DNA from: Luteibacter rhizovicinus
GTDB lineage: Bacteria > Pseudomonadota > Gammaproteobacteria > Xanthomonadales > Rhodanobacteraceae
DNA length: 64,000 nucleotides
Reading direction: 5' to 3'
Assembly: GCF_004342265.1 (NCBI RefSeq)
Contig: NZ_SMCS01000001.1
Location: 558,001 to 622,000, forward strand
The notes below the pieces were generated by a model that saw only the letters and a list, made by a program, of their open reading frames with translations, had not been told where the DNA came from and made no database searches. Below, piece after piece: positions 15,655-25,294 of this stretch. How positions within the stretch are numbered: position 1 is the first letter of the stretch; each line of letters starts with the position of its first letter. Position numbers and translations under genes: made by a program.

Positions 15655-17433
15655 TCAACCGTGCAAGCCGAACTGCAGCCGCGCCAGTTCCGCGTACAGG
15701 CCGCCTTGCGCAAGCAGCTGTTCGTGCGTGCCCTGCGCCACGATGCGGCCGCCATCCATGACGACGATGCGATCGGCGCGCAGTACGGTAGCCAGCCGGT
15801 GGGCGATGACGAGTGTCGTACGACCGCGTTCCAGCCGTTCCAGCGCGTGCTGGATCGCGGCTTCGGACTGCGCGTCGAGCGCCGAGGTGGCTTCGTCCAG
15901 AAGCAGGAACGGCGCGTCGCGCAGGATGGCGCGCGCGATGGCGATGCGCTGGCGTTGGCCGCCGGACAGCCGTACGCCGCGTTCGCCCAGCGCGGCGTCA
16001 TAGCCGTCGGTGAGCGTGGAGATGAAACCGTCGGCTTCGGCGAGGCGTGCCGCTTCGCGGACCTCGGCATCGTCGGCATCGGCGCGTCCAAAACGGATGT
16101 TGTCGGCCGCGCTGCCGCCGAAGATCACGGTTTCCTGCGGAACGAGAGCGATCGCACCGCGTAGTTCGGGAAGCGCGAGTGCCTTGAGGTCGACGCCGTC
16201 CATGCGGATCGTGCCCGACTGCGGATCGTAGAAGCGCAGCAGCAAGCCGAAGACGGTGCTCTTGCCCGCACCCGAAGGGCCGACCAGTGCGACGGTTTCG
16301 CCCGGCGCGATATCGAGGTTGAAGTCGTACAGTGCGCGCACGTCGGGTCGCGAGGGGTAATGGAACTCGACGTGTTCGAAGCGAAGTCCTCCGGCGACCG
16401 GTCGCGGCAGCGCCAGCGGCTGGGCGGGATTGGCGATATCGGGGTGTTCGCCGAAGAGTTCGCCGATGCGTTCCATGGCACCAGCGGCGCGCAGGACATC
16501 GCCCCAGACTTCCGACAGTCCCGCCACCGAACCGGCGGCGAAGATGGCGTAAAGCACGAACTGGCTGAGTACGCCCGGTTGCAGCTTGCCCGCGATGACG
16601 TCGCGCGCGCCGGCCCAGAGGACCAGGGTAATGGCTCCGAATACCAGCACGATGACGGCGGCGGTAAGGATCGAGCGCACGCCGATACGACGACGCGCGG
16701 TGGCCAGTGCCAGGGAAATGGCATGGCTGTAACGTCCGCTTTCGATGTCCTCGCGCGCATACGCTTTCACCGCTGGCGCGGCGTTGAGCGTTTCGTTGGC
16801 GACGGCCGCGGCATCCGCGATGCGGTCCTGGCTATGGCGCGACAACTTCTGCACGCGACGGCCGAACACGAGGATAGGCAGCATCACGGCGGGAATGACC
16901 AGTGCGGTAAGGCCGGCAAGACGCGGACTCGTCCAGGCCATGGCGACAGCCGCACCGACAAGCATCACGGCGCTGCGCAGGGCCACGGAGATGCCTGAGC
17001 CGACCAGCGTCTGCACCACTTCGGTGTCGGTACCCAGGCGCGAGGTCAGCTCGCCGACACGCGTGCGCTCGAAGAAACTGACATCGAGCTTGATGACATG
17101 GGCATAAAGACTTTGCCGCAGCGAGGCGAGCGTGCGTTCGCCGAGCAACGCGACGCAGAAATAACGGGCGGCCGTGGCGAAGGCCAGAACCAGGGCCACG
17201 CCGAACAGGGCGAGGAACGTGCCGTTGATGGTCGCCATGTCCGACGAGGCGAAACCGTTGTCGATCATGTGGCGTACGGCCACCGGCAGCACCAGCGACG
17301 CACCCGAGGACAACCCGAGGAAAACGAGCCAGCCGACCGCGAGGGCCTTATGCGGTTTGAGATAGGGCCATAGGCTGCGTAGCGCGCCGATGCGACGCGT
17401 CGTCGGTGCGGCGTCGGTGCTGGGGTCGCTCAT
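15655..17433 (-). CDS. ABC transporter, fused permease and ATPase (MsbA/exporter type)
   Basis: 592 residues starting at MSDPSTDAAP (17433); the longer frame upstream runs into yigZ. Six transmembrane helices (about 25-310) are followed by a nucleotide-binding domain with Walker A GPSGAGKST, Q-loop, signature LSGGQRQRIAIARAIL, Walker B FLLLDEATSALD and the H-loop AHRLAT. It is a half-transporter expected to work as a homodimeric exporter of a lipid or hydrophobic compound. It differs from the msbA copy at 61.6 kb, which sits in the lipid A cluster, so this one is a paralogue of unknown substrate. The gene is convergent with nothing and runs in the same direction as yigZ. Confidence 0.92.
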   Translation of the reverse strand: MSDPSTDAAPTTRRIGALRSLWPYLKPHKALAVGWLVFLGLSSGASLVLPVAVRHMIDNGFASSDMATINGTFLALFGVALVLAFATAARYFCVALLGERTLASLRQSLYAHVIKLDVSFFERTRVGELTSRLGTDTEVVQTLVGSGISVALRSAVMLVGAAVAMAWTSPRLAGLTALVIPAVMLPILVFGRRVQKLSRHSQDRIADAAAVANETLNAAPAVKAYAREDIESGRYSHAISLALATARRRIGVRSILTAAVIVLVFGAITLVLWAGARDVIAGKLQPGVLSQFVLYAIFAAGSVAGLSEVWGDVLRAAGAMERIGELFGEHPDIANPAQPLALPRPVAGGLRFEHVEFHYPSRPDVRALYDFNLDIAPGETVALVGPSGAGKSTVFGLLLRFYDPQSGTIRMDGVDLKALALPELRGAIALVPQETVIFGGSAADNIRFGRADADDAEVREAARLAEADGFISTLTDGYDAALGERGVRLSGGQRQRIAIARAILRDAPFLLLDEATSALDAQSEAAIQHALERLERGRTTLVIAHRLATVLRADRIVVMDGGRIVAQGTHEQLLAQGGLYAELARLQFGLHG

Positions 17434-17488
17434 GCGGTGGGTCCGTGGTGGATGGTCGGTCGAGGAATGGGGCCGCTTTGCCGCCGAT

Positions 17489-18085
17489 TCAATCGAGACG
17501 GCGCGGTTGGATGCGCCCACGGCTCAGATCGGTGAGGCGCTGGGCGATGTCGTCGAGGCGTCCTGCCTCGGCGCGAACGACCAGAGCCGCCCCCGTGGCG
17601 TCGAACGATTCGTCCTCGATGTCGGCGCCCATATCGCGCAATCGGGCCTTTACGATCGCCAGTTCGGCAAATTCGCAGTGCAACGCCAGCTGCCCGCTGA
17701 CGATCAGGGCCACGCGGTCCGCGCGGCGCAGGCATTCGGCGGCGCATCCGCCATAAGCGCGTATCAGGCCGCCCGCTCCAAGCTTGATGCCGCCGAACCA
17801 GCGCGTGACCACCACGACGACCCGGTCGCGTGCCTGACCGTCGATGGCCTGCAGGATGGGCTTGCCGGCGGTGCCGCCCGGCTCGCCGTCGTCGTTGAAG
17901 CGGTACGCGTCGCCGATGCGGTAGGCCCAGCAGTTGTGCGTCGCGGACGGATCGCCGGCACGGGCGACGAAGGCCAGGGCCTCGGCCGGATCGTCCACGG
18001 GGGCGGCCTGGGCGAGGAAACGGCTCTTGCGTATATCTTCCTCATACCGGCATGGCCCGGCGAGGGTACTCAGCGGTTCGCTCAT
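17489..18085 (-). CDS. yigZ: YigZ/IMPACT family protein
   Basis: 198 residues. The conserved IMPACT (UPF0029) blocks are clear: KSRFLA near the N-terminus, HNCWAYRIG, NDDGEPGGTAGKPIL and RWFGGIKLGAGGLIRAYGG, followed by the C-terminal DUF1949 ferredoxin-like domain. The biochemical role is not established; the eukaryotic relatives modulate translation via Gcn2. It lies 55 bases upstream of the ABC exporter start and four bases downstream of the diguanylate cyclase stop, suggesting a shared transcript for the three genes. Confidence 0.93.
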   Translation of the reverse strand: MSEPLSTLAGPCRYEEDIRKSRFLAQAAPVDDPAEALAFVARAGDPSATHNCWAYRIGDAYRFNDDGEPGGTAGKPILQAIDGQARDRVVVVVTRWFGGIKLGAGGLIRAYGGCAAECLRRADRVALIVSGQLALHCEFAELAIVKARLRDMGADIEDESFDATGAALVVRAEAGRLDDIAQRLTDLSRGRIQPRRLD

Positions 18086-18088
18086 CGA

Positions 18089-19585
18089 TCAGACATCGAA
18101 CGAAGCGGTATCCCGGGAGCGTTCGTCGTCGAAGCCTCCCGTCCGGTTTCTGCCGCTATGTTTCGCCCGGTACAGCGCGTGGTCCGCGGCATTGAGCAGG
18201 TCCAGCGGGCCTCCCGTCGCGTGCGGCTGAAGCGTCGCCACGCCGACGCTGACCGTTACCACGCCGAAGGGGCTCAGCGGATGGGCGATCCGTTTATTTT
18301 CGACCTGCGCGCGGAGATTGTCGGCCAGCGCGACGGCTTCGGAAAGGCGCGTCGCCGGCGCAATGACCGCGAATTCCTCGCCGCCATAGCGGGCGATGAA
18401 GTCGCCTGCGCGCAGTCCGCGTGCGGTCAGCGCTTCAGCGATGGCGCGAAGGCAATCGTCGCCCGCGAGATGTCCGTAGCGGTCGTTGTATTCCTTGAAG
18501 AAGTCGACATCGATCATCAGTAGCCCGATGGGTTCGCGTTGACCCGGGCGATGCCATTCGCGCAACAAGCGCTCGTCCAGTGCGCGACGATTTGCCAGGC
18601 CAGTCAGGCTATCGGTGAATACCAGGCCTTCCAGTGCATCGCGGCGTTGCGACAGTCGGTGCTCTTCTTCCACCAGGTCGACCTGCGCGAGCGTGCTGCG
18701 CATGCCGATGCCCACCACCGCGGCGATGGCGCCGCCGATACCCAGCGGCGCGTAGTGCGGGATCACCATCAGGCCCAGTCCGAGCACGCTCATGGCCAGG
18801 AAGGTGGGGCTGGCGCTCTGTACAAAGCGAACGAGGTAGATCGGGGGATGCCAGTGACGCTGCGGTGGCCGCTTCACCGCGGCGACGGTCAGGGCGAGGA
18901 AGGGCAGGTCGAGCAGGACGTCCCAGGCCGAGCCGAAATCCGGATGCTCGCCCAGCGCTACATAGTGGTTGTAGTAGAACCCGACGCAGGCGTAGGTCAC
19001 GAAAAAAGCGACCACTCCCCGGAAGAAATAGTGATCGTCGGCGCGGTCGGTGGCGATGTAACGCAGCAGGGCCGCGATGCCCAGGCAAGCGTTCTCGATA
19101 TCCAGCATACGCACGATGGCAACCGCTTCCTGCCGGCCCATCGCACCCTCGACCGACACGATGGAGAACGTATGCACGTAAAACAGGACGCCAAGCAGGG
19201 AGGCCAGGACAAGGTCGATGGCCAGCGCCCACTTTTTACGAGCGGCGACCGGTGCCGACGATACGGCGATCAGCACCGGCAATACGTACAGTATGTAGAA
19301 GAACATGCTGTCGCCGGGCGCGGGATTGGTGTTGTCCAGCACGTAGTTCTGGCGTGCGCTGAGCGACATGCCGATGCCCCAGAGCAGCAGGCTGCCCACC
19401 AGCAACAGCCAGCGCCGGTCGCGGGGCATGCCCGAACGCCGGTAAGCGTATAGCGAGGAGGCGATGGCCAGGCTGGCTACGAGAAAGAACGCCGCATAGG
19501 AAATGCCCATGCCGATATCGGGCAACAAGGTCACCGCCACGGCGTGGGCCACGACGAGGGCCGCCGCGGCAAAGACAGCTTTCAT
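18089..19585 (-). CDS. Membrane diguanylate cyclase (GGDEF)
   Basis: 498 residues from the ATG at 19585, which follows a strong GGAGGGG; an earlier ATG 24 bases upstream lacks one. About nine predicted membrane helices (residues 5-310) form an N-terminal sensor of unknown ligand. The C-terminal GGDEF domain carries an intact active site RYGGEEF and an inhibitory RxxD site (RAGD) five residues before it, so it should make c-di-GMP from two GTP and be product-inhibited. No EAL domain is present. It is the first gene of a likely operon with yigZ and the ABC exporter. Confidence 0.94.
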   Translation of the reverse strand: MKAVFAAAALVVAHAVAVTLLPDIGMGISYAAFFLVASLAIASSLYAYRRSGMPRDRRWLLLVGSLLLWGIGMSLSARQNYVLDNTNPAPGDSMFFYILYVLPVLIAVSSAPVAARKKWALAIDLVLASLLGVLFYVHTFSIVSVEGAMGRQEAVAIVRMLDIENACLGIAALLRYIATDRADDHYFFRGVVAFFVTYACVGFYYNHYVALGEHPDFGSAWDVLLDLPFLALTVAAVKRPPQRHWHPPIYLVRFVQSASPTFLAMSVLGLGLMVIPHYAPLGIGGAIAAVVGIGMRSTLAQVDLVEEEHRLSQRRDALEGLVFTDSLTGLANRRALDERLLREWHRPGQREPIGLLMIDVDFFKEYNDRYGHLAGDDCLRAIAEALTARGLRAGDFIARYGGEEFAVIAPATRLSEAVALADNLRAQVENKRIAHPLSPFGVVTVSVGVATLQPHATGGPLDLLNAADHALYRAKHSGRNRTGGFDDERSRDTASFDV

Positions 19586-19805
19586 GGCGCCCCTCCATCG
19601 ACTGACCACGCATTCTCCTTATCGGCCGGGTTAGCGCGAAGTTGAGTCATGTTACGGCGGCACGGGAGGCGGGCATAGCAGTCTCGTCGCGGGCTTCCAT
19701 AGATGCGGTCTGAGAGGCGTTCACAGCGTCACTCCGGATTAATTCCCGCTAACGTAAATTTCGCGCCCCATTCGCATCGAACGATGCGGGCGACCCGATC
19801 AATCC

Positions 19806-20207
19806 ATGGAGATACACATCGTGACGATCCTTCAACAGGAGTCGAACAGGAAGCTAGTGACGGACGTCATGCGGAAGGTTTTCGTCGAGCGGGACGTGGC
19901 GCACATCGATCGCTGGTTCAGCCCGGCCTACGTTCAGCACAATCCGGCCATCCCCGACGGAAGGGACGCCATCGCGAAACTCGTCGCCGCATTGCCTGCC
20001 GAATTTTCATATGAGATGGGAATGAGCATTGCCGAAGGCGATCTGGTGATGGTTCACGGGCGATACGTTGGCTGGGAATCCACACCGGTGATCGCGGTGG
20101 ACATCTTCCGTGTCGAAAACGGCGTGCTCGTCGAACACTGGGATGTCATGCAGACGGAAGTGCCGGCTGGCGAGACCCGCAGTGGGAACGCGATGTTCGG
20201 ACGGTGA
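19806..20207 (+). CDS. SnoaL-like (NTF2-fold) protein
   Basis: 133 residues, or 128 if translation begins at the GTG at 19821, which is nine bases after GGAG. The single cone-shaped NTF2 domain shows the SnoaL pattern: FVERDVAHIDRWFSPAYVQHNP near the start (in part), GRDAI, a long mid strand GDLVMVHGRY and VDIFRVENGVLVEHWDVMQ at the end. Family members range from polyketide cyclases to binding proteins of unknown role, so no reaction is assigned. It stands alone between the diguanylate cyclase (divergent) and a regulator pseudogene. Confidence 0.85.
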   Translation: MEIHIVTILQQESNRKLVTDVMRKVFVERDVAHIDRWFSPAYVQHNPAIPDGRDAIAKLVAALPAEFSYEMGMSIAEGDLVMVHGRYVGWESTPVIAVDIFRVENGVLVEHWDVMQTEVPAGETRSGNAMFGR

Positions 20208-20228
20208 TCCCTGTCGAACGGAGCACTC

Positions 20229-20530
20229 TCACATCGTCCGGAACAGATGCAGGTAGCTCCGGCTGACCGGCAATACTTCACGAGGGCCTTTCAATCGCTT
20301 CTTCGGGCTGGTGGGTCTCGCCACGCCAGGCGATCAATGTGTATTTCGCATCCGAGCGGAGGTAGTCGATGTTGTCCACCGGGGTCATGCGCAGGGTCTG
20401 TCCGACCAGCGCACGGATCCAGCGTAGCGGCGTCGGTGCCGCACCGCGCTGCAACTGCGCGGCGAGTTGTTGCAGCAACGCTAACGTGGCCGCCACGCGC
20501 GGTGCCGGCGCGGCGGAGGGGTCGAACGAC
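20229..20530 (-). pseudogene. Remnant of a LytTR-domain response regulator
   Basis: Two fragments in different frames look like parts of one LytTR regulator. From about 20530 to 20281 the minus strand reads AATLALLQQLAAQL, then LRWIRALVGQTLRM and VDNIDYLRSDAKYTLIAWRGE, the linker and first half of a LytTR DNA-binding domain. That frame stops at 20278. The other frame then gives REVLPVSRSYLHLFRTM and a stop at 20229-20231, the usual C-terminus of such regulators. About 45-50 middle residues (including the basic DNA-contact region) and the whole receiver domain are missing. An internal deletion with frame change explains it. It abuts the tRNA-Ala terminator. Confidence 0.8.
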
Positions 20531-20566
20531 ACCGGGTGCCGACGATTTACGACGCCCTCAAAGCAA

Positions 20567-20602
20567 AACAGCGCTTCACACCGTGAGGCGTAAAGCGCTG
20601 TT
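20567..20602 (-). terminator. Terminator downstream of tRNA-Ala
   Basis: AACAGCGCTT pairs with AAGCGCTGTT around a 16-base loop. On the minus strand, reading away from the tRNA, the stem is followed by TTGCTTT, a modest T tract. Confidence 0.65.
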
Positions 20603-20616
20603 CTGTCTGGAATGAA

Positions 20617-20692
<76 letters not shown>

Positions 20693-20751
20693 ACGAACGG
20701 CGAATATTAGCAGTCGGCCCCGCACTCGCCAAGCCCCGATCAATGTTCCAA

Positions 20752-21870
20752 TCAATCGGGAAGCAGGGCGGACAGGCGCTCGTGAAGTACGCCGCGACGC
20801 CAGCCTTCCAGCGATTCGGGCCATTGCCGGCTGACGACGTATTCCTCCATCGAGCGGCGGGCGCAAAGCAGGCCGGGCGGCAGGTCGAGGCTGGTGGCCA
20901 ACGTATCGATCACCTGCTTCATCGCCGCGAGGGCGCGTTTGTCCTCGCCGACCGGATGACCCGGGATCGGTGCGGTGGTTTCGATTTCCTCGGGCGTGAC
21001 CGGACGGACGATCAGATCGAACAGTTCCTGGCGTTGCGGCGCTCGCAGGGAACGTTGTCCGCGCGTACGCGCCTCGAGGTCGGCGAGGCTGCGGGGCAGC
21101 TCGTAGACGAGATTGGCGGCCTGCGCGTCTTCCACCAGCCACGGCCGCGGCCGGTCCAGCGTGCGTGCCGTGGTGTCGCGCCAGCGCAGCACGCGGCGCA
21201 GTAGCGCCTGCTTGTCGGGACTCCATTCGCTGGAACCCTTGAACGCGCGCTGCGGCTGCGGTTCGCCGTCGCGATGGCTGGCGCGGGCTTTCAGGCGGGC
21301 ACAGTCTTCCGCGTGCCATGCCGCGCGATCGCGCGTGGCAAGACGTTCGGCGAGGATGGCGTGCACCGGATGGAGATGGACCACATCCAGCGTGGCGTAG
21401 AGTTTCTGGGATTCGGTAAGCGGGCGCTGCAGCCAGTCGGAGCGTGTTTCGCCCTTGTCGAGTTCGTCGCCCACCAGGTCGGCGACCAGGGCGCGATAGC
21501 TGATGCCCAACCCCATGCCGACGAAAGCGGCGGCGATCTGCGTATCGAAAAGCGTATGCGGGCCATCGGGCAGCGCGGGCGAGAGCGCTTCCAGGTCTTC
21601 GCCGGCGCTGTGCATCACCGTGACGACGGGCTGGTCGGCCAGCGCGCGCTTCAGCGAATCGCCAAGGGGAAAAGCCACCGGATCGATCAGCGCGTAACGT
21701 TCGTCGAACGCCAGCTGCAACAAAGCAAGCTGCGGATAGAACGTATTGCGCCGCATGAACTCGGTATCCAGTCCTACGACGGCGCCGGGCGGGACGGGGG
21801 ACAGCCATTCGTCGAGCGGTTCGCGTCGGTCGATCCAGGGAGCCGTGGGCACGATGTCGCTTGAAGACAT
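20752..21870 (-). CDS. rnd: Ribonuclease D
   Basis: 372 residues from ATG 21870 (MSSSDIV); the upstream frame has no family support. The DEDDy exonuclease motifs are present: GLDTEF, HSAGEDLEAL, FDTQIAA and the terminal YATLDV with Tyr and Asp. An HRDC domain follows (about 205-285), containing LQRVLRWRDTTARTLDRP-type helices, and a second helical domain completes the usual RNase D length. The enzyme trims 3' ends of tRNA and other stable RNAs, and here the next gene on the same strand is tRNA-Ala, 59 bases downstream. It is divergent from the SUMF1-type gene. Confidence 0.95.
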   Translation of the reverse strand: MSSSDIVPTAPWIDRREPLDEWLSPVPPGAVVGLDTEFMRRNTFYPQLALLQLAFDERYALIDPVAFPLGDSLKRALADQPVVTVMHSAGEDLEALSPALPDGPHTLFDTQIAAAFVGMGLGISYRALVADLVGDELDKGETRSDWLQRPLTESQKLYATLDVVHLHPVHAILAERLATRDRAAWHAEDCARLKARASHRDGEPQPQRAFKGSSEWSPDKQALLRRVLRWRDTTARTLDRPRPWLVEDAQAANLVYELPRSLADLEARTRGQRSLRAPQRQELFDLIVRPVTPEEIETTAPIPGHPVGEDKRALAAMKQVIDTLATSLDLPPGLLCARRSMEEYVVSRQWPESLEGWRRGVLHERLSALLPD

Positions 21871-21994
21871 GCAGTTGTCCTTACAGATTCTTGCGTGGCA
21901 TCGCGATGCAACGGGCTCGTACGTGTTGCCCTGTGCTGCGCGATTGCCTAAGGTGGGCGTCGCACGATAGCAGGCCCGCACGGAACAGCCCACC

Positions 21995-23947
21995 ATGCCC
22001 AGTACCGAGACCGTCCGTCGACAGCGCACCATCGGCGGTACGCTAGGCGTTGCCGTGCTTGCGTTTGCGCTGTTCTATCACTTCTTTCCCGGCCTGATGC
22101 ATGTCCAGCCGCACCAGCAGGTCACGGGAGCGCCGCTACGGGGCGCCACCACCACGATGGGCTTCGACCAGCGCCCCCAGGGCGGCGCGCAGATGGTGTC
22201 GGAAGTGGACGCGGGACCGCCGCTGATGCTGGCGTCGGCGGCAGTGATTGCCGCTCGCCGCAAGGACAAAACGCCCGAAACGCCGCTTCCGGACCAGAAG
22301 ACGCCCGATTCGCCCGAAATGACCGCGCTGCTCGACCGCGCGGACAAGGCGCTTGCGGCCGACCGTCTCGTTGGCGGCAAGGACAGCGCCGCCTCGCTCT
22401 ATCTTGCGGCTCTCAAGGACAATGGCGACAGCCAGCGGGCCACCGGGGGCCTGGATGAGGTACGCGCCCGTCTCGTCGCCGAAATCGAACAGGACATCGC
22501 CCTGGGCGACGCCGACGCGGCACGCGATTCGCTGGCGGCCCTGAAGCCCTTGCCATCCAGCGCAACGGACATGGCTCCCTTGCAGCAGAAACTGGCGATC
22601 CTCGAACGCGTCCGTCCCTTGCTGGGCAAGGCGGCCACGCTGTTGCAACAGGGCAAGGCGGACGCGCCGCAGGGTGAAAGCGCGCTGGACGTCTACCGGC
22701 AGGTCCTCACCATCGATCCGGAAAACGCCGTGGCGGTGCAGGGCGTGATTCAGGTGCAGCGTGCGGTGCTCGACCGCGCGCTCGCGGCCGTGGCGCAGAA
22801 CGATTTCACGGCAGCCGATACGGCACTGGCCGAAGCGGCAACCATCCAGCCGGATTCGCAGGCGTTGCAGGACACACGTGGCCGCATCGAAGGCATGCGC
22901 CGGCAAAGCGGCGCGGCCATGCTTACGCAGGCGCGTTCCGCGCTCGACTCCGGCAATATCGAACTGGCGCAGCAGCTGGCCGGCAAAGCGCAGCAGGTCA
23001 GTCCGGATCTCGGCGGCATCGACGAATTCAACGAACGGATGACCAACGCGAAGCTCTACGCCAGCTACAAACCCGGGCAGGTCTTCGCCGATCGCTTCGT
23101 GGACAGCACGGGGCAGGCGCCGGCGATGGTCGTGGTGCCGACCGGTACGTTCCTGATGGGTTCGCCCGATGGCGAGCGCGGGCACGACGCGAACGAATCG
23201 CCGTTGCACGATGTCGAGGTTGCCAAAGGATTCGCACTGGCGCGCAGTGCGATCACGATCGGGCAGTTCCGCGACTTCGTCCGCGCCAGCGGTTACGTAC
23301 CGCAGTCGCAGTCGTTGCAGGGCGGTAGCATCTACGACGAACAGAGCGGCGGTCTGCGCGACGATTCGGCGGCCACCTGGCAGGACGATTACGCGGGTCG
23401 GCCGGGCCAGGACAAGCTGCCCGTGGTGAACGTGTCGTGGAACGACGCGGCCGCGTATGCCGACTGGCTGTCGAAGCGCACGGGCAAGCGTTATCGCCTG
23501 GTCAGCGAAGCCGAGTTCGAATACACGCTGCGCGCCGGCAGCACATCCCGTTACTGGTGGGGCGACGGTGCCCCCACGGTGCGGGTCGAAAACCTCACGG
23601 GCTCGGGCGACCGTTCGCCATCGGGCAGGCGCTGGAGCAATGCTTTCTCCGGTTATCGCGACGGCTTCTGGGGGCCGGCACCGGTGATGAGCTTCTCCGC
23701 CAACCCGTTCGGTCTGTACGACATGGGCGGCAACGTATCCGAGTGGGTAGCCGACTGCTGGCACGACAACTACGTCCGCGCGCCGCGCACCGCCGACGCC
23801 TGGGTCAATCCGGGCTGTGGACGTCGTGTCGTGCGTGGCGGGTCCTGGGGCAGCGCGCCGGACATGGTGCGTTCCGCCTACAGGCAAGGCGCGGATGCGC
23901 AGACACGCAGCGCACGCGTCGGGTTCAGGGTGGTTCGCGAGCTTTGA
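21995..23947 (+). CDS. Membrane-anchored SUMF1/FGE-fold protein with helical repeats
   Basis: 650 residues. A membrane helix at about 14-31 anchors a long Ala/Gln-rich helical region (100-340) with TPR-like periodicity, followed by a C-type-lectin-like SUMF1 domain (about 365-650): MVVVPTGTFLMGSPDGERG, VNVSWNDAAAYADWLS, YRLVSEAEFEY, YDMGGNVSEWVADCW, RVVRGGSWGS and a final VGFRVVREL. The cysteine pair that true formylglycine-generating enzymes use is absent (the stretch reads RGGSWGSAPDMVRSAYRQ), so sulfatase activation is unlikely. Such proteins often sit with Ser/Thr kinases or act as structural or binding modules. Function not assigned. It is divergent from rnd across 124 bases. Confidence 0.85.
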   Translation: MPSTETVRRQRTIGGTLGVAVLAFALFYHFFPGLMHVQPHQQVTGAPLRGATTTMGFDQRPQGGAQMVSEVDAGPPLMLASAAVIAARRKDKTPETPLPDQKTPDSPEMTALLDRADKALAADRLVGGKDSAASLYLAALKDNGDSQRATGGLDEVRARLVAEIEQDIALGDADAARDSLAALKPLPSSATDMAPLQQKLAILERVRPLLGKAATLLQQGKADAPQGESALDVYRQVLTIDPENAVAVQGVIQVQRAVLDRALAAVAQNDFTAADTALAEAATIQPDSQALQDTRGRIEGMRRQSGAAMLTQARSALDSGNIELAQQLAGKAQQVSPDLGGIDEFNERMTNAKLYASYKPGQVFADRFVDSTGQAPAMVVVPTGTFLMGSPDGERGHDANESPLHDVEVAKGFALARSAITIGQFRDFVRASGYVPQSQSLQGGSIYDEQSGGLRDDSAATWQDDYAGRPGQDKLPVVNVSWNDAAAYADWLSKRTGKRYRLVSEAEFEYTLRAGSTSRYWWGDGAPTVRVENLTGSGDRSPSGRRWSNAFSGYRDGFWGPAPVMSFSANPFGLYDMGGNVSEWVADCWHDNYVRAPRTADAWVNPGCGRRVVRGGSWGSAPDMVRSAYRQGADAQTRSARVGFRVVREL

Positions 23948-24025
23948 TGGTACCGAGCGCAATGGAAAAGTGCTTTTTGCATTCGGCAAACCGGCGATTA
24001 TTGCCTGCCTGTTTGCAAGCCCGAC

Positions 24026-25285
24026 ATGGAGTCGCGTGTGGCTGAGAAAGAACTCGAACTACGCATCGCCCGGCGTGCATTCCTGAAAAAAGCGGGCATC
24101 GCCGCCGTGGTCGGCTCCCCGTTGATCCATTCGGCGATACGAGCATCGGGCGTGGAAGAACCTATCCGTTTCGCGGACGGTCCCCGTCAGTTGGTGAAGT
24201 ATCCGCAAAAACGCCCCTTGATCGGCGTGACAGCCCGTCCGCCCCATCTCGAAACGCCATTCGCCGTCTTCAACGAAGGCCCCATCACACCGAACGACGC
24301 TTTCTTCGTTCGATACCATCTCGCCAATATTCCGAGGTCCATCGATCCGGCCACCTACCGGCTCGCGGTAAAGGGGGCTGTCGGCAAGCCATTGGCGTTG
24401 TCGCTGGCCGATCTGAAGGCGCTTGCCGAGCCGGTGTCACTAGTCGCCGTCAATCAGTGTTCGGGCAATAGTCGCGGTTTCTCTACACCGCGCGTATTCG
24501 GCGCGCAGCTCGCCAACGGCGCCATGGGAAATGCCCGCTGGGTCGGTGTGCCGTTGAAAGCCGTGCTGGAAAAAGCGGGAGTCGCCGCCAGCGCTGTGCA
24601 GGTCGCCTTCAATGGTCTCGATACAGCGGTCTTGCCGGGCACACCGGACTTCCGCAAAGCACTGGATATCGAACATGCCCTCAGTCCGGAGGTGCTGCTG
24701 GCCTGGGGCATGAATGGCGAGGACATACCGTTTCTAAACGGCTATCCGCTGAAGCTCGTTGTTCCCGGTTACTTCGGTACGTACTGGATCAAGCACCTGT
24801 CGGAGATAGAGGTACTCGACCGCGCATTTGACGGCCACGATGCGTTCTATATGACCAAGGGATACCGCGTGCCGGACAACGATTGTCTGTGCGTCGCGCC
24901 CGGTACAGCCGCAGCCAGCACCCGACCGATCTCGACGCTGCCTGTGCGCAGTTTCATTACGAGTCTGGTGTCCGGCGCCACCGTGCCTGTGGAACACACG
25001 GTGGAACTCAAGGGCATCGCTTTCGATAGCGGTGCGGGTATCGAAAAAGTGGAGATATCCATCGACGGCGGGAAACGCTGGCGCAACGCCGTACTCGGAA
25101 AGGATCTGGGGCGTTATTCCTTTCGCGAATGGCGATTGCCGATCAGCTTCGCGAGCAAGGGGCCGAAAGTGCTGATGGTGCGCGCAAGCAACCGGCAAGG
25201 CGAAGTGCAGCCTGCCGTCGCCGACTGGAACCCGGGCGGATACCGGCGTCACGCGATCGAATCCACGTCCATCGTCGTCGTTTGA
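24026..25285 (+). CDS. sorA: Sulfite dehydrogenase molybdopterin subunit, SorA-like
   Basis: 419 residues. The N-terminus has a Tat motif (ARRAFLKKAG), so the protein is exported folded with its cofactor. The Moco-binding domain includes the cysteine ligand in VAVNQCSGNSRGF and the substrate-site strand segments VKGAVGKPL and GMNGEDIPFLNGYPLKLVVPG (in part); a C-terminal Ig-like dimerisation domain (about 300-419) carries VEISIDGGKRW and ADWNPGGYRRHAIE. This is the layout of SorA, which oxidises sulfite to sulfate in the periplasm. The monohaem cytochrome gene nine bases downstream is the expected SorB electron acceptor. Confidence 0.9.
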   Translation: MESRVAEKELELRIARRAFLKKAGIAAVVGSPLIHSAIRASGVEEPIRFADGPRQLVKYPQKRPLIGVTARPPHLETPFAVFNEGPITPNDAFFVRYHLANIPRSIDPATYRLAVKGAVGKPLALSLADLKALAEPVSLVAVNQCSGNSRGFSTPRVFGAQLANGAMGNARWVGVPLKAVLEKAGVAASAVQVAFNGLDTAVLPGTPDFRKALDIEHALSPEVLLAWGMNGEDIPFLNGYPLKLVVPGYFGTYWIKHLSEIEVLDRAFDGHDAFYMTKGYRVPDNDCLCVAPGTAAASTRPISTLPVRSFITSLVSGATVPVEHTVELKGIAFDSGAGIEKVEISIDGGKRWRNAVLGKDLGRYSFREWRLPISFASKGPKVLMVRASNRQGEVQPAVADWNPGGYRRHAIESTSIVVV

Positions 25286-25294
25286 GGATCGCGT

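Noticed and set aside
21995-23947. Formylglycine-generating enzyme
   Set aside because: The active-site cysteine pair is missing and no sulfatase is encoded nearby.
22136-23989. Minus-strand open frame of 617 codons opposite the SUMF1-type gene
   Set aside because: Antisense shadow; Arg/His-rich and without motifs.
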